A stretch of DNA of 64,000 bases from Sorangium cellulosum So ce56 (GTDB lineage: Bacteria; Myxococcota_A; Polyangia; Polyangiales; Polyangiaceae). The stretch is from contig NC_010162.1 in NCBI RefSeq assembly GCF_000067165.1, forward strand, positions 8,625,001 through 8,689,000. The letters run 5' to 3'. Positions 9,883 to 19,191 of this stretch are shown here, in pieces; position 1 is the first letter of the stretch; the number at the start of each line of letters is the position of its first letter. Position numbers and translations under genes: made by a program. The notes beneath the pieces are model-generated. The model had not been told where the DNA came from. It searched no databases and saw only the letters and a program-made list of their open reading frames with translations.

Positions 9883-10767
9883 ATGCCCTACCCCGCTCCC
9901 GACGGCACCCGGCTGATCGAGCACCTCGGCGCCGGCGCCACGTTCGACGTCGCGCTGGTGCGGCTCGGAGGCTCGCCGCCCGGCCCCACGCTGGTGTGCA
10001 AGCGCCTCGTCCCCGGCGTCCTCCACGAGCACGCGGGGCGGGCCGCCATGGTCCGCGAGGCAAAGGTCCTCTCCCTCGTTCGCCACCCCGCCCTGCCCGC
10101 GCTCGCGCGCGTCGGCGCCGATCGCCACGGCCCCTTCCTCCTCGAGAGCCGGCGCGAGGGCACCTCCCTCCGCGACGTGCTCGACGGATGGCGCGGCCTC
10201 GGCCGGCCGCCGCCCGCGTCGCTCATCACCCACGTCGTCAGGAGCGCGATCGAGACGCTCGCCGAGCTCCAGGAGATCGAGGACGCCGGTGGCCCGGTCC
10301 GCTTCGTTCACGGCGATCTCGGCCCTGATCACGTGCTGCTGGGCCCGCTCGGCGACATCGGCCTCGTCGACCTCGGCGCCGCGCGGTTCCGCGGCATGGA
10401 TCCGGACCTCGAGACCGCCGACCGGGGCACGGTTCCCTTCGTCGCCCCCGAGATCGCCCGCGGCGAATCCCCGCCGACCCAGCGCGGCGACGTCTACTCC
10501 ATGGCGGCGACGCTCGTCTCCTTCGCCACCGGCGCGCCCCTCACGCGCGCGCGCGAGCAGGCCGCGGCGCTCGTCGAGATCAGCGAATCTGGCCTCTGCC
10601 TCGAGCCGCTCTCCGTCACGGACGCGCTCTCGCCGGGGCAGCGCCGAGCGCTCGCTCGCGCGCTCGATCGCGATCCGGAGCGCCGCGCCGGGACGGCGCG
10701 CGCGCTGCTCGACGCGTTCGACGCGGCCGCTCCGCGGGCCGAGGGCGGCGCCGGGTCAGCGCGCTGA
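9883..10767 (+). CDS. Ser/Thr kinase-like protein with divergent catalytic loop
   Basis: 294 residues, one kinase-fold domain and no membrane segment. The VAIK-type Lys is K40 (LVCKRL), and the alphaC Glu lies in MVREAKVL. The catalytic loop reads HGDLGPDHVLL: Asp (D145) is kept, but the Lys of HRDLKPEN is Gly and the metal-binding Asn is His. The DFG motif reads DLG. APE is present (VAPEIARG). The loss of loop Lys and Asn suggests weak or no phosphotransfer. The same loop form occurs in other myxobacterial kinase homologues, as far as I recall. It is the second gene of a pair. Confidence 0.75.
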   Translation: MPYPAPDGTRLIEHLGAGATFDVALVRLGGSPPGPTLVCKRLVPGVLHEHAGRAAMVREAKVLSLVRHPALPALARVGADRHGPFLLESRREGTSLRDVLDGWRGLGRPPPASLITHVVRSAIETLAELQEIEDAGGPVRFVHGDLGPDHVLLGPLGDIGLVDLGAARFRGMDPDLETADRGTVPFVAPEIARGESPPTQRGDVYSMAATLVSFATGAPLTRAREQAAALVEISESGLCLEPLSVTDALSPGQRRALARALDRDPERRAGTARALLDAFDAAAPRAEGGAGSAR

Positions 10768-10829
10768 CTCGGCCCTCCTGCGCGCCAAAACCGTGGACGC
10801 AAGCGGCCCATGAGATAAGTCTCGCCCGC

Positions 10830-12020
10830 ATGAAGCCCCACCTAGGTCACGACAAGCTCGGCCTCGACACGCTCGCGATCCACGCCGGACAGCCGCCGGA
10901 TCCGACGAGCGGCGCGGTCATGACGCCGATCGTCCTCTCGAGCACCTTCGCCCAGGAGCGGCCGGGCCACCACAAGGGGTTCGAGTACTCCCGCAGCGGC
11001 AACCCCACCCGCAAGGCGCTCGAGGAGTGCATCGCCGCGCTCGAGGGGGGGCGCCATGGCTTCGCCTTCGGCAGCGGCTCCGCGGCGACCGCCACCCTGC
11101 TCCACACGCTCCGCCCGGGAGATCACGTGCTCTCGGGCGATGACGTCTACGGCGGCACCTTCCGGCTCTTCGACAAGGTCATGCGGCCGATGGGCCTCGC
11201 CTCGACCTCGGTCGACATGAGCGACCTCGACGTCGTCCGCGAGGCCCTCACCCCGGCCACGCGGATGATCTGGATCGAGACCCCGACGAACCCGATGCTC
11301 AAGATCTTCGACATCGCAGGGCTCGCCGAGATCGCGCGCGCGCACGGGGCGCTGCTCGTCGTCGACAACACCTTCGCCACGCCGGTGCTCCAGCGGCCGC
11401 TCGACCTCGGCGCTCACGTCGTGGCGCACTCGAGCACGAAGTACCTGAACGGGCACTCGGACGTCGTCAGCGGCGCGCTGGTCACGTCCGAGGACGCGCT
11501 CGCGGAGCGGGTCGGGTTCCTGCAGAACGCGATCGGGGCCGTCCCGAGCCCGTTCGACTGCTACCTCGTGCTCCGCGGGATCAAGACGCTCGGCGTGCGC
11601 GTGCGCCAGCAGTGCGCGTCGGCCGCGCTCATCGCCGGGAGGCTCGCCGGGCACCCCGCCGTCCAGGCGGTGCACTACCCTGGCCTCCCCACGCACGCCG
11701 GCCACGCGCTCGCCGCGCGGCAGATGCGCGCGCCCGGGGCGATGATCTCGTTCGTCGTGCGCGGCGGCCTCCCCGTCGCCTCGAGGTTCCTCGAGCGGCT
11801 CGCGATCTTCGCCTGCGCCGAGAGCCTCGGCGGCGTCGAGTCGCTCGCCGAGCACCCCGCCCTCATGACCCACGCCTCCGTGCCCGCGGCGGCGCGGGAG
11901 GCGCTCGGCATCGCCGACGGCCTCCTCCGGCTCTCGGTGGGCCTGGAGGCCACCGAGGACCTCTGGAACGACGTCGCCCAGGCGCTGGACGGCGCGCAGG
12001 GGCGCGCGGCGGGCGCGTGA
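10830..12020 (+). CDS. Cys/Met metabolism PLP-dependent enzyme (cystathionine synthase/lyase type)
   Basis: 396 residues, the usual length for the family. The PLP lysine is K204 in SSTKYLNGHSD. Other family motifs are YSRSGNPTRKALE near the N-terminus, the substrate/PLP segment FGSGSAATATLL, and IETPTNPMLKI with VVDNTFATP. The enzyme class covers cystathionine gamma-synthase, beta- and gamma-lyase and methionine gamma-lyase. Sequence alone does not decide, but the GSG loop and C-terminal SLGGVESLAEHP fit synthase or gamma-lyase. No neighbouring methionine genes are seen. Confidence 0.88.
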   Translation: MKPHLGHDKLGLDTLAIHAGQPPDPTSGAVMTPIVLSSTFAQERPGHHKGFEYSRSGNPTRKALEECIAALEGGRHGFAFGSGSAATATLLHTLRPGDHVLSGDDVYGGTFRLFDKVMRPMGLASTSVDMSDLDVVREALTPATRMIWIETPTNPMLKIFDIAGLAEIARAHGALLVVDNTFATPVLQRPLDLGAHVVAHSSTKYLNGHSDVVSGALVTSEDALAERVGFLQNAIGAVPSPFDCYLVLRGIKTLGVRVRQQCASAALIAGRLAGHPAVQAVHYPGLPTHAGHALAARQMRAPGAMISFVVRGGLPVASRFLERLAIFACAESLGGVESLAEHPALMTHASVPAAAREALGIADGLLRLSVGLEATEDLWNDVAQALDGAQGRAAGA

Positions 12021-12127
12021 GCGCGGCGGGCACGTGAGCGCGCGCTGCCGCCGTTTGATCGCGGACCCCCGAGTACGATAGAAGCGAGGAGCGGCCTCGG
12101 GGCCGCCACCTACCACCGGAGCTTTCC

Positions 12128-12688
12128 ATGCGTCTCGCTCGCCTCAGCTTCGTGCCCGTGCTCGGCCTCCTCCCCCTCCTCGGCCTCGGCTGCAGCGGCG
12201 CGGAGCCGCCGACCCCGCGCGGCGCATACAAGATGAACTTCGCCGACCCGGGCATCGACTGCTCCGCACCAGGGCATATTGCGACCCTTGGCGAGGTGAC
12301 CGATATCCAGAAGGTCCGGCTGGTCACCGACAACGAGGACAGCGTCTCGGTCGACTGCTCCGTGTCCGGCTCGGGCACCTTCGCCGTCTCGGCGGTGACC
12401 AAGAACCCCGCCGAGGCGTCGGAGATCCACGTCAAGATCGACGCCATCTCCCCCGCGGCGACCCGTGACGCGCCGGCCACCGGCAGCATCAGCTTCTCCT
12501 CGGCGAGGACGGGCGGCCAGACCTTCTACTCCGATCCGGCGACCCCGTGTAAGTTCTGGTTCGAGAACAAGCAGGGGGTCGACGCGGGCAAGATCTGGGT
12601 CGGCTTCGAGTGCCCGGCGATGCTGAACGAAGGCGAGATATGCCAGCTCAGGCTGGGCGTCCTGGCCTTCGACAGCTGCGGAGGCTGA
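12128..12688 (+). CDS. Small lipoprotein of unknown function
   Basis: 186 residues. The signal has a basic start, hydrophobic VPVLGLLPLLGLGC and a lipobox Cys at 22. The mature part is a compact beta-rich domain with five Cys (two close to the C-terminus) and no recognised motif. The gene has a GGA-type ribosome site about 8 bases upstream of ATG. It converges with the PP2C gene at a GC hairpin. Confidence 0.65.
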   Translation: MRLARLSFVPVLGLLPLLGLGCSGAEPPTPRGAYKMNFADPGIDCSAPGHIATLGEVTDIQKVRLVTDNEDSVSVDCSVSGSGTFAVSAVTKNPAEASEIHVKIDAISPAATRDAPATGSISFSSARTGGQTFYSDPATPCKFWFENKQGVDAGKIWVGFECPAMLNEGEICQLRLGVLAFDSCGG

Positions 12689-12700
12689 GCGCGCTGGCAG

Positions 12701-12738
12701 CTGACAGGCGGGCGCGCGGGGGGCGCCCCGCGCGTCAG
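12701..12738. terminator. GC hairpin between convergent genes
   Basis: A 9 bp GC stem (12713-12721 with 12726-12734) is nested inside an outer CTGAC/GTCAG pairing. It sits between the genes ending at 12688 and 12735; the outer arm overlaps the last codon of the minus-strand gene. No U-tract is present. Confidence 0.5.
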
Positions 12739-13619
12739 CTCTTCTCGGAGCGCGAGGCCGACACCGCCGGGACCGTCGACCGATCGCCCATGCTGACCTG
12801 CTGCGAGTCGGCGGGCGGGCCGATCGTCGCGCTGTTCGGGAGCTCGGCGTCGTCCTGCTCGTCGATCCGGATCACGAGCGCCGTGATGTTGTCCTCTCCG
12901 CCGTTCTCGTTCGCCTTGGCGATGAGGCGGCGGCACATCTCCGGGACCTCCTCGGTCGAGCTCACGATGTGGAGGATCTGGTCGTCCGAGAGCATCCCGC
13001 TCAGGCCGTCGGAGCAGAGCAGGTAGACGTCGCCGGGCTGCGGCTCATCGCTGATCAGATCGACGGAGACGCTGTCGTGCATCCCGAGCGCGCGGGTGAT
13101 GACGTTGCGCGGAAGCTCGGCCCGCTGCTCCTCGGTGAGCTCGGGCATCGCCATGATGTAGTCGTTGAACAGCGAGTGATCGCGCGTCAGCTGGCTGATC
13201 GAACCCTTGCGGACACGGTACGCGCGGCTGTCGCCGACGTGGCCGACGTAGATCCGGTTCTTCTTCTTCGAGAAGAGCGCCCCCACGACCGTCGTGCCCA
13301 TCCCGGCGCAGTCGCGCGACCGGATGCTGCGCTCGAAGATCTGGCGGTTCGCGACCCGGATGCCCGCCTGGAGCCGGTTCTCCTCCTCCGACAGGCTGGT
13401 GTCGAAGTGGAATGGCCAGGTGGCGTCCTCCCGCGACGTGGACCGGAAGAAGTCCGCGATCGACTCGGTCGCCAGCTTGCTGGCTACGTCCCCCGCGCGG
13501 TGGCCCCCCATGCCGTCCGCGACGATGAACAGATCGTACTCCGACAGGACGGCGTAGCTGTCCTCGTTGTGGTCGCGTTGGAGACCAACGTCCGTCATTC
13601 CTGAAGCGATCGCTCGCAT
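12735..13619 (-). CDS. PP2C-type Ser/Thr protein phosphatase
   Basis: 294 residues from the ATG at 13619; the frame is open 18 residues further but the domain starts about 10 residues after this ATG. PP2C motifs are intact: RDHNEDS, VADGMGGHRAGDVAS (metal-binding Asp), HVGDSRAYR, SDGLSGMLSD and the closing DNITALVIR. It is soluble, with a 35-residue polar tail, and would dephosphorylate Ser/Thr kinase targets. The kinase-rich content of the window fits, but no kinase is in the same unit. Confidence 0.92.
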   Translation of the reverse strand: MRAIASGMTDVGLQRDHNEDSYAVLSEYDLFIVADGMGGHRAGDVASKLATESIADFFRSTSREDATWPFHFDTSLSEEENRLQAGIRVANRQIFERSIRSRDCAGMGTTVVGALFSKKKNRIYVGHVGDSRAYRVRKGSISQLTRDHSLFNDYIMAMPELTEEQRAELPRNVITRALGMHDSVSVDLISDEPQPGDVYLLCSDGLSGMLSDDQILHIVSSTEEVPEMCRRLIAKANENGGEDNITALVIRIDEQDDAELPNSATIGPPADSQQVSMGDRSTVPAVSASRSEKS

Positions 13620-14199
13620 AACCTCGGGAATCCTTGAGACGGCTCCGGGCCTTCGGCTTCGAACACCAACCATTTCACGCTAGCGAAAACCTGTCAAGCA
13701 GGGCCTCTCGCCCCCTAATGGGCGTCTTCAGAGTCTTCGCGCGTCGTCTCACGCCTTTCACGCCTTCTCACGTCACGCCTTTCACGCCTGCGCACGCCCA
13801 ACCGCCGACCTTCCTGATCCTACCGACTCCGACCGGGGGGACCGCAAGCCTCTTTTTCACTTCTTCGCTTCACGGGACGGTTCATTGTGAGCTGGGCTGG
13901 TCCCGGCCACGCCTCGCCCCGAGGCGCTCGGACGCAAGCGCCAGCGCGGGCGGCAGCCGCGGGTCGCGCGCGGGTCAGGACAACGAGGCTGCAAGGCGTC
14001 GCCAGGCCGGGCCGGGCGCGACGCGCGCGGCGTCGCGACAGGCTGGGGCGCTGCGCGGCGTGCGATGTCGCGCATCGCACGCCTCCGCGCCGCCCTCTTC
14101 GAAGGGCCCGGTTCGATCGCGGGCCGCGGGGAGGGGCGGCCGCACGGCGCTCCGGTCGACCAGGCTCGGTCGCCGTCGCCCGCACGGCCGAGGGCCCGC
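13620..14199. other. Gene-free stretch with a 17 bp direct repeat
   Basis: About 580 bases upstream of PP2C and downstream of frr (both minus strand). It holds a 17-base direct repeat (TCACGCCTTTCACGCCT at 13749-13765 and 13773-13789) and a pyrimidine-rich stretch. No frame with coding-like bias or a motif was found. The PP2C promoter is presumably inside it. Confidence 0.5.
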
Positions 14200-14757
14200 T
14201 CACACGTCCAGGATGTCCTTTTCCTTGCCGGCGATCACCGTGTCGACCAGCTTCGTCCCCTCGGCCACCACGTCGTCGACCTTCTTCTTGGCCCGATCGG
14301 CCTCGTCGCCGCTGACGTCGCCGTCCTTCTCGAGCGAGTCGATCATCTCGTTCGCGTCCCGGCGGTGCTTCCGGATGGCAACTTTACAGTCCTCTCCGTT
14401 CTTCTTCGTCAGCTTCACCATCTCCCTGCGCCGCTCCTCCGTCAGCGGCGGGATCGGGAGTCGGATGAGATCCGCGTCCACCTGAGGATTCAGGCCGAGA
14501 TCGCTCTCCCGGATCGCCTTCTCGATCGCTTTCACCTGGTTCTTCTCCCAGGGCTTGACGCTGATGAGCCGCGGCTCCGGCACGGACACCGTGGCCATCT
14601 GCACGATCGGCGTCGGCACGCCGTAGTAGTCGACGCGGATGCCGTCGAGCATGGCCGCGTTCGCGCGCCCGGTGCGCACCTTCGCCAGGTCCCGCCGGAG
14701 AGCTTCGATGGCCTTCTCGATCCCTTCGCGCAGCTCCTTGATGACGTCCTCGAGCAT
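14200..14757 (-). CDS. frr: Ribosome recycling factor
   Basis: 185 residues, the normal RRF length. The start MLEDVIKELREGIEKAIEAL and the RTGRANAAMLDGI motif are characteristic, followed by VQMATVSVPEPRLISVKPW and the C-terminal coiled-coil helix containing RRDANEMI. RRF splits post-termination ribosomes with EF-G. The ATG at 14757 opens the domain directly. Usually pyrH precedes frr; here the gene upstream of the start is an oppositely oriented NtrC-like regulator, so frr is in an unusual isolated position in this window. Confidence 0.97.
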   Translation of the reverse strand: MLEDVIKELREGIEKAIEALRRDLAKVRTGRANAAMLDGIRVDYYGVPTPIVQMATVSVPEPRLISVKPWEKNQVKAIEKAIRESDLGLNPQVDADLIRLPIPPLTEERRREMVKLTKKNGEDCKVAIRKHRRDANEMIDSLEKDGDVSGDEADRAKKKVDDVVAEGTKLVDTVIAGKEKDILDV

Positions 14758-15087
14758 GATCCGGCTTCCTCCGTGTGGGGCTCGCCCAGCCCGCCCTCTT
14801 CGCGGGCGGGGGCGGAGCTTACCGCGTATTTCCGGGCCGGCGGAGAAATCGATCCACCCGACCTCACCGGCGTCGCGGTCGAAGAGCGCTCGCCTCCGCC
14901 TGGGCGCAGGCGGACACGCACGCGCCCGAGCGCCGCCGCGCCGTCCCCCCCGCCCCAGCGGGGAAGGCGCGGAAGGCGCGGAAGGCGCGGAAGGCGCGCG
15001 GCGGCAGCGGCGAAGGCCGCCGAGCGCGCCACCTCCACTGTCGCGATCGTGCCGAGCTGTAGTAACTCTGGGAGGCAGAGCGACCCG
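14758..15087. other. Divergent intergenic region with 9 bp tandem repeat
   Basis: 330 bases between frr (minus) and the NtrC-like gene (plus), so it should contain both promoters. A 9-base unit (GGAAGGCGC) is repeated four times at 14962-14997. A GGAGG ribosome site lies about 6 bases before the ATG at 15088. Nothing else is recognised. Confidence 0.55.
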
Positions 15088-16572
<1,485 letters not shown>

Positions 16573-16724
16573 AGAAGGTTGAAGAAGGTCGAAGAAGCTT
16601 GAAGGCGGTCGACGAGGGCCGGCGCTCCTCGACGACGCCCGACGGTCGCCGGCGGCCCCGCCGGGACGCCGCGGCGCGCGGCCGCGGTCGACGCCGGGGG
16701 CGACTTGCGGCAGATTGCGTCGGC

Positions 16725-17198
16725 ATGCTGAAGGTCGGCGAGCGCGCGCCGGAGATCGACACGCTGGCCATCGACGGCCAGCGCTTCGTGCTGTCGGCGC
16801 AGGGCGGGCTCTGCACGGTCGTGTACTTCTTCCCGAAGGCCTTCACGCCCAGCTGCACCGTCGAGGCCCAGCTCTTCCGCGACAACCACGCCGAGATCGC
16901 GCTCGCGGGCGCCAGCATCGTCGGCGTCAGCACCGACGACCACAGGACGCAGTGCCGGTTCGCCGAGGCGCAGAAGGTCCCTTACCCGATGATCGCCGAC
17001 CGCGATCGCAGCGTGTGCCGCGCCTACGGCGTCCTCTGGCCGCTCATCGGCCTCGCCCGGCGGATCACCTACGTCGTCACGCCCGCCCTGGAGATCGCGG
17101 CGGTCTTCCACCACGAGCTCCAGGCCAGGAAGCACCGCGACGACGTGCTCTCGTTCATCGACAAGCGCTTCCGGGCGGCGCGCCCCTCCGCGGGGTAA
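16725..17198 (+). CDS. Peroxiredoxin (AhpC/TSA, BCP-like)
   Basis: 157 residues. Thioredoxin fold with VVYFFPKAFTPSCTVEAQ; the peroxidatic Cys is C44. A second Cys at the +5 position, found in PrxQ-type enzymes, is absent. Two further Cys (in TQCRF and SVCRAYG) could serve as resolving residue, otherwise it works as a 1-Cys enzyme. It reduces peroxides using thiols. It lies 5 bases before the alkyladenine glycosylase gene on the same strand, so the two are probably co-expressed. Short GAAG-type tandem repeats (about 16565-16605) precede it. Confidence 0.9.
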   Translation: MLKVGERAPEIDTLAIDGQRFVLSAQGGLCTVVYFFPKAFTPSCTVEAQLFRDNHAEIALAGASIVGVSTDDHRTQCRFAEAQKVPYPMIADRDRSVCRAYGVLWPLIGLARRITYVVTPALEIAAVFHHELQARKHRDDVLSFIDKRFRAARPSAG

Positions 17199-17203
17199 GC
17201 GCG

Positions 17204-17863
17204 GTGCCCGCCGTGCGTCCCGTCCCCGAGCCCCGCGCGCCCAGCGAAGGCGCCGCGCTCCTCGAAGGAGCGGCGCCGCTGCCGCGTGACTTCTACGCTC
17301 GCCCCGCGCTCGTCGTCGCGCGGGCGTGCATCGGCAAGGTGCTCGTCCACACGACGCCCGAGGGCACCGCCGCCGGACGCATCGTCGAGACCGAGGCGTA
17401 CCGCGGCCCGGAAGACCTCGCCGCGCACAGCGCGGGCGGGCGACGGACCGTGCGGACGGAGGTCATGTTTGGCCCGGCGGGCTATGCGTATGTGTTCCAG
17501 CTCTACGGCATGCACTGGGCGTTCAACATCGTCGTGGCCTCGGAGGGAGAGCCGCACGCTGTCCTCATTCGGGCCATCGAGCCGGTGATCGGCCTCCCGC
17601 TCATGAGCCGCCGGCGAGGCGTCGCGCCTGGGCGGATCGAGCTCACCAACGGGCCGGGGAAGCTGTGCAAGGCGCTGGGGCTCGACCGCGCCGCGTACGG
17701 GATGGATGTCTGCGGAGCGCAGCTCTCGCTGCTGCCCGGCGCTGCTGGGCCCATCGGCAGGTCGCCTCGCATCAACGTCGACTATGCAGGTGCGTGGGCG
17801 AAGAAGCCGTGGCGATTCTACGAACGCGGCAATCGCTATGTCTCCGTTCCGCCTCGCCATTGA
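17204..17863 (+). CDS. DNA-3-methyladenine glycosylase (AAG/MPG type)
   Basis: 219 residues from a GTG at 17204. Family motifs are present: FYARPALVVARACIGKVLVH, the catalytic-site IVETEAYRGPEDLAAHS (Glu as general base), AYVFQLYGMHWAFNIV, and LTNGPGKLCKALGL. The enzyme removes 3-methyladenine and other alkylated purines in base excision repair. It follows the peroxiredoxin by five bases. The first 25 residues are a low-complexity leader, so a start somewhat downstream is possible. Confidence 0.92.
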   Translation: MPAVRPVPEPRAPSEGAALLEGAAPLPRDFYARPALVVARACIGKVLVHTTPEGTAAGRIVETEAYRGPEDLAAHSAGGRRTVRTEVMFGPAGYAYVFQLYGMHWAFNIVVASEGEPHAVLIRAIEPVIGLPLMSRRRGVAPGRIELTNGPGKLCKALGLDRAAYGMDVCGAQLSLLPGAAGPIGRSPRINVDYAGAWAKKPWRFYERGNRYVSVPPRH

Positions 17864-17939
17864 GCGGGCGTGAGGGCGCGAGCGCTCGAAGCGCTCGAAG
17901 CGCTCGCGCCCGGGCCCAGGATCGCGCGACAATGGGCTC

Positions 17940-19133
17940 ATGGGATTCTGGCCTTTCGGGGGGCGTGAACCTGCCAACGTCGAGAGCGCGTCGCAGGTTG
18001 TCACCGCGGGCACGCATCGGGAGACCCTGCGGGGAAAGTTAACGCTCTATTTCAAGGAGCCGCAGACGCGGAGCGCCGCGGACAGGGCCGCGGAGCGGTG
18101 CGCGCAGATCGCCGGCGACCTGCTGCGCGAGAACGCGGAGCGCGAGGCGCTCGTCGGCAAGGAGGCGGAGCTCGCCGCGGCCATCGCGGCCCGCGCGCCG
18201 CGCGGCCTCCCGGGGCTCCGCGCGATCGAGCTCGCGTCGCTGCACGTCGTGACCGAGCGCACCACGCAGTCGCGGCGCGGCGAACCGGCGCCGCCCGTCC
18301 AGGATCCCGCGCGGATCGCGGGCGCGCGCGCGCCATCGAACAAGCCCTCTCCGGGCGGCGTGAGCCGGACCACCGGCGTGCCGCCGGCCAGCAGCCGCGC
18401 CTTGGCGCAGGCTTCCGGCGCGCCGCCGGCCGTCGGTCGCAGCACGCCGTCGAGCATCCCGCCGCCCATCAGCGTCCGCTCGCCGCCGAGCTCCGGCGCG
18501 CAACGCGCCCGCGCCGCCGGAGCGAGCGCCGCGCGGGCGTCGAGCCCGGGGCTCATCGGCTCGCCCCCCACCGTGATCGCGGCCGCGCTCGCGCCGCTCC
18601 TGCGCGACGCGTCCACGCGGCTGCTCCTCGGATGCCTGCGGGCGCACGATCTGATCATCGTGCGCCGCGTCGCGATCGATCCTGGCGCCGCCGATCAGCT
18701 GGCCGCGCTGCTGCCCGTCTCCGAGGCGCCGCCGGGTGAGTTCGAGGCGAGCCGAGCCGCCGAGATCTCCCGCTGGCACACGGTGCTCGGCTCGCCCGTG
18801 ATCAGCCAGCTGCGCACGGAGTCATGCGCGATCAGCGCGCAGAAGGCCCGGGCCGCGCTGGGCGCCGCGAACATCGCGGCGGGCGTCGCGGGGGAGCTGA
18901 TCGACGCGCTCTGCCGCACCGCCTTCCCGGGCCTCGCGCTGTCGAGCGCCCACGTCGATCGCTACGCGGAGCAGGATCTGAGCGAGCTGGCGGCCGAGAG
19001 CATGGCGCGCATCCTCCGGCACCCGAACTCGAGGCCGCTCCGCCTCGCGCTCGGCCCGCTGCTCGACGCGGTGCACGGCGACGTGGACGGCATCTCCCGC
19101 CTCGCGAAGGCCTCGCTCGGCAGCGCGCACTGA
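17940..19133 (+). CDS. Hypothetical protein with a Ser/Pro-rich linker
   Basis: 397 residues, cytoplasmic. Residues 1-95 are helical and charged; 100-200 are a Pro/Ser/Ala/Arg linker; 205-395 are a folded helical domain (LLLGCLRAHDLIIVRRVAI, IRQLRTES-like segment, AANIAAGVAGELIDALC). No family is recognised. A 9-base tandem repeat (GCGCTCGAA, about 17881-17905) precedes it. It is on the same strand as the glycosylase but 76 bases away. Confidence 0.6.
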   Translation: MGFWPFGGREPANVESASQVVTAGTHRETLRGKLTLYFKEPQTRSAADRAAERCAQIAGDLLRENAEREALVGKEAELAAAIAARAPRGLPGLRAIELASLHVVTERTTQSRRGEPAPPVQDPARIAGARAPSNKPSPGGVSRTTGVPPASSRALAQASGAPPAVGRSTPSSIPPPISVRSPPSSGAQRARAAGASAARASSPGLIGSPPTVIAAALAPLLRDASTRLLLGCLRAHDLIIVRRVAIDPGAADQLAALLPVSEAPPGEFEASRAAEISRWHTVLGSPVISQLRTESCAISAQKARAALGAANIAAGVAGELIDALCRTAFPGLALSSAHVDRYAEQDLSELAAESMARILRHPNSRPLRLALGPLLDAVHGDVDGISRLAKASLGSAH

Positions 19134-19191
19134 GGCCGACGCCCCCGCTCGGCGCGTTCCCTTCTCGGCGAGCTGGCGCTAGGAGGCGCAG

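Noticed and set aside
13749..13789. Direct repeat resembling a CRISPR unit
   Set aside because: Only two copies of 17 bases with an 7-base spacer; no array, no cas genes.
14065..15087. Plus-strand extension of the NtrC-like frame to the left
   Set aside because: It crosses frr on the other strand and has no receiver sequence; the ATG at 15088 with its GGAGG site starts the domain.
18039..18779. Minus-strand frames inside the hypothetical gene at 17940
   Set aside because: Arg/Gly-rich shadow frames with no motif; the plus-strand frame has the normal bias.
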